A DNA stretch of 64,000 bases from Pseudomonas sp. GM41(2012) (GTDB lineage: Bacteria > Pseudomonadota > Gammaproteobacteria > Pseudomonadales > Pseudomonadaceae), in assembly GCF_000282315.2 (NCBI RefSeq), contig NZ_AKJN02000006.1, positions 2,294,001 through 2,358,000 on the forward strand, given 5' to 3'. The notes below the pieces were generated by a model that saw nothing but the letters and a program-made list of their open reading frames with translations, did no database searches and was not told the DNA's origin. Numbering within the stretch: the first letter of the stretch is position 1; each line of letters starts with the position of its first letter. Shown here piece by piece: positions 61,886-64,000 of the stretch. The position numbers and the translations under genes are program-made.

Positions 61886-63868
61886 ATGAAACCTGTATTG
61901 CCCCACGCCCAGCTCGACTGGGACGACCAAGGGCTCCCGCGTTCGCGGGTGTTCGATGATGTGTATTTCTCCGACCTGTCGGGGCTGGACGAAACCCGCT
62001 ACGTATTCCTCGAACAGAACGCTTTGCGTGAACGCTTTGCCGCGTTGCCTGTGGGCGGTCGATTGGTGATTGGCGAGACCGGTTTCGGCACCGGGCTGAA
62101 TTTCCTTTGCGCCTGGCAGCTGTTCGAACAGCACGCGGTGGCCGGGGCGCGGCTGCATTTTGTCAGTGTCGAAAAGTACCCGCTGAGCCTGCCCGATCTG
62201 CAGCGCGCCTTGGCCTTGTGGCCGGAGCTCAAGCCGTTTGCCGATCAACTGCTGACGCAATACGTCGCGATCCACCCAGGCTTCCAGCGCCTGGTGCTGG
62301 ACAACGGCCGCGTGACCCTGACCCTGCTGATCGGCGATGCGCTGGAGCAATTGCCACAACTCGACGCGCAGATCGACGCCTGGTTTCTCGACGGTTTCGC
62401 CCCGGCGAAAAACCCTGATATGTGGACCGCCGAGCTGTTTGCCGAACTGGCACGTCTGGCGGCCCCCGGCTCGACCATCAGCACCTTCACCAGCACCGGT
62501 TGGGTGCGCCGTCTGCTGAATGCGGCGGGCTTCAAGATGAAGCGCACGCCCGGCATTGGCCACAAATGGGAAATCCTGCGGGGCGTGTTTCTCGGCTGGC
62601 CTGAAGAAGTCCCGGCGCCCGCCGCGGCCAAACCATGGTTCACGCGCCCGACGCCACTGACCGGCGAACGTCGGGCACTGGTGATTGGCGCCGGCCTGGC
62701 CGGTTGCGCCACGGCCGCCAGTCTCGCGGCGCGGGGTTGGCACGTCAGCCTTCTGGAGCGTCACAATGCACTGGCGCAGGAAGCCTCGGGCAATCCACAG
62801 GGCGTGCTGTACCTCAAGCTTTCGGCCCATGGCACTGCGTTGTCGCAGTTGATTGTCAGTGGTTTCGGTCACACCCGGCGTTTGCTCGAACATTTGCAAC
62901 GGGGCGTCGACTGGGACGATTGCGGGGTCTTGCAACTGGCCTTCAACGCCAAGGAAGCCGAGCGCCAAGCGCAATTGGCCGCCGCCTTTTCGCCAGACCT
63001 GGTGCACTTGCTCGATCAACCGCAAGCCCAGGTTCAGGCCGGCATCGCCCTGGAGCACGGCGGATTATTCTTCCCGGAGGGCGGCTGGGTTCATCCGCCG
63101 GCGTTGTGCCATTGGCAGGCATCTTCGGCGAACATCCAGTGGCTGCCCCATCGCGATGTCCTGGAACTGCGCAAGGTTGATGATCAATGGCAGGCCTGGG
63201 ACGGTGATGATTTGCTGGCCAGTGCCCCCGTGGTGATCCTGGCCGGCGCCGCCGAGATCAAGCGTTTCCCTCAAAGCGCCGAGCTGCCCCTCAAACGCAT
63301 TCGTGGCCAGATCACCCGACTGGCGCAAACCCCTGAAAGCCAGAGCCTGGCCACCGTCGTCTGCGCCGAAGGCTATGTGGCGCCGGCTCGACTGGGCGAA
63401 CACACCCTCGGCGCCAGCTTCGACTTCAAGAGCGATGACCTGACCCCGACCCTCGCCGAACACCTCGGCAACCTGGCCTTGCTCGAGGAAATCTCCCCCG
63501 ACCTGGCCACGCGACTGCATGCACAGGCACTGGACCCGCAACAGCTTGAAGGACGCGCCGCGTTCCGCTGCACCAGCCCGGACTACCTGCCGATCGTTGG
63601 CCCGTTGGCCGAACCAGCGGCCTTCGCCGAGGCCTACGCCGTACTGAGCAAGGACGCCCGGCAAGTACCGGATATTCCCTGCCCCTGGCTTGAGGGTTTT
63701 TACGTCAACAGCGGCCACGGCTCTCGCGGTTTGATCACCGCGCCGCTATCGGGTGAATTGCTCGCGGCATGGATCGAAAACGAACCGCTGCCCCTGCCCA
63801 GAACGGTCGCCGAGGCCTGCCATCCCAACCGTTTCGCCGTGCGCCAGTTGGTCCGCGGAAAAGTCTGA
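61886..63868 (+). CDS. mnmC: Bifunctional tRNA mnm5s2U biosynthesis enzyme MnmC
   Basis: This is a 660-residue two-domain enzyme. The N-terminal SAM-dependent methyltransferase spans about 1-245 (IGETGFGTGLNFLCAWQLF, WFLDGFAPAKNPDMW). The C-terminal FAD oxidoreductase starts at about 265 with the Rossmann motif VIGAGLAGCATAASLAARG. Together they convert cmnm5(s2)U34 to mnm5(s2)U34 in tRNA. The C-terminal GHGSRGLITAPL is characteristic. ATG 61886 begins MKPVLPHAQLDWDDQG. Monocistronic. Confidence 0.95.
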   Translation: MKPVLPHAQLDWDDQGLPRSRVFDDVYFSDLSGLDETRYVFLEQNALRERFAALPVGGRLVIGETGFGTGLNFLCAWQLFEQHAVAGARLHFVSVEKYPLSLPDLQRALALWPELKPFADQLLTQYVAIHPGFQRLVLDNGRVTLTLLIGDALEQLPQLDAQIDAWFLDGFAPAKNPDMWTAELFAELARLAAPGSTISTFTSTGWVRRLLNAAGFKMKRTPGIGHKWEILRGVFLGWPEEVPAPAAAKPWFTRPTPLTGERRALVIGAGLAGCATAASLAARGWHVSLLERHNALAQEASGNPQGVLYLKLSAHGTALSQLIVSGFGHTRRLLEHLQRGVDWDDCGVLQLAFNAKEAERQAQLAAAFSPDLVHLLDQPQAQVQAGIALEHGGLFFPEGGWVHPPALCHWQASSANIQWLPHRDVLELRKVDDQWQAWDGDDLLASAPVVILAGAAEIKRFPQSAELPLKRIRGQITRLAQTPESQSLATVVCAEGYVAPARLGEHTLGASFDFKSDDLTPTLAEHLGNLALLEEISPDLATRLHAQALDPQQLEGRAAFRCTSPDYLPIVGPLAEPAAFAEAYAVLSKDARQVPDIPCPWLEGFYVNSGHGSRGLITAPLSGELLAAWIENEPLPLPRTVAEACHPNRFAVRQLVRGKV

Positions 63869-63992
63869 CGGCGCGACTTATAACTTATCGGTCTAAAACT
63901 CCGGGGATTCAGCCGGGTCAGTTTCTGAGTACCCGCCGTTTTTGGCGCGGTATCGATTGACCCTCCCCAACGGAAAAACCGGTAAGGAATTT

Positions 63993-64000
63993 ATGTGCGG
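63993..64000 (+). CDS. Start of a further gene (Met-Cys-Gly...), cut by the window edge
   Basis: TAAGGAA is followed six bases later by ATGTGCGG, giving Met-Cys-Gly. Proteins that begin this way use Cys2 as nucleophile: class II glutamine amidotransferases, or SRAP/YedK-type proteins (MCGR). Eight bases are visible, so the identity is open. Confidence 0.4.

Overview
The window looks like a chromosome segment of a Pseudomonas of the fluorescens group. It is GC-rich, nearly every gene has a recognisable Pseudomonas counterpart, gene neighbourhoods match ones I recall from P. aeruginosa (sagS-ospR-gpx-msrB-alaA-htpX-tpm; prc next to an EAL-CBS-GGDEF gene; rdgC beside tRNA genes; undA-rbdA), and short 'TGTGGGAGC...GCTCGCGA' palindromic repeats of the kind common in this group lie between genes. 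There is no prophage, insertion sequence, CRISPR array or rRNA. The region is mostly core genome with a few accessory or little-described pieces.

Layout. 1-2.6 kb: an Amt ammonium channel and a three-gene envelope-stress-type operon (DUF883, YqjE-like and a small unknown). 2.9-4.2 kb: a dGTPase-family HD hydrolase. 4.4-12.3 kb: a signalling block with a stand-alone receiver protein, a LuxR-type response regulator, a very large BvgS/RocS-like hybrid kinase and an HD-GYP phosphodiesterase. 12.3-16.2 kb: free-Met-sulfoxide reductase and a DUF815 ATPase, then the hybrid kinase SagS. 16.2-22.2 kb: a redox group (OspR-like MarR regulator, glutathione peroxidase, MsrB), alanine aminotransferase AlaA, protease HtpX, thiopurine methyltransferase Tpm and a DODA-type dioxygenase.

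22.2-28.7 kb: a UTRA/GntR regulator divergent from an ABC importer operon that also encodes two phosphohydrolases (a phosphodiesterase/pyrophosphatase-fold enzyme and a HAD phosphatase). This looks like an uncharacterised uptake-and-dephosphorylation system, with two similar candidate operators in the intergenic region. 28.8-36.8 kb: quinone oxidoreductase, tail-specific protease Prc, an EAL-CBS-GGDEF protein, a small three-gene operon with an HTH protein, a YkvA-like protein and an FKBP lipoprotein. 37.0-40.0 kb: a di-haem cytochrome and catalase-family pair. 40.1-40.7 kb: two tandem tRNA-Asp/tRNA-Val units. 40.8-43.3 kb: RdgC, a bile-acid:Na+ symporter-family protein, and a guanidinium exporter under a guanidine-II (mini-ykkC) riboswitch.

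43.4-57.2 kb: undA (1-undecene synthase), rbdA (c-di-GMP enzyme), then a 1380-residue toxin-like protein with a probable C-terminal deaminase domain. The toxin gene sits between rbdA and an ABC exporter gene that I recall as neighbours in P. aeruginosa. After it come a DsbA/FrnE-like protein, TrhO, BolA, a DUF2059 protein and fumarase C. 57.3-64.0 kb: an EamA transporter, a DUF6316 protein, thiolase, polyphosphate:AMP phosphotransferase, MnmC and the first codons of one more gene.

The most noteworthy points are the deaminase-tailed toxin without an adjacent immunity gene, the ABC/phosphohydrolase operon with its paired operators, the Roc/Bvg-like phosphorelay with an HD-GYP partner, the guanidine-II riboswitch, and undA beside rbdA.
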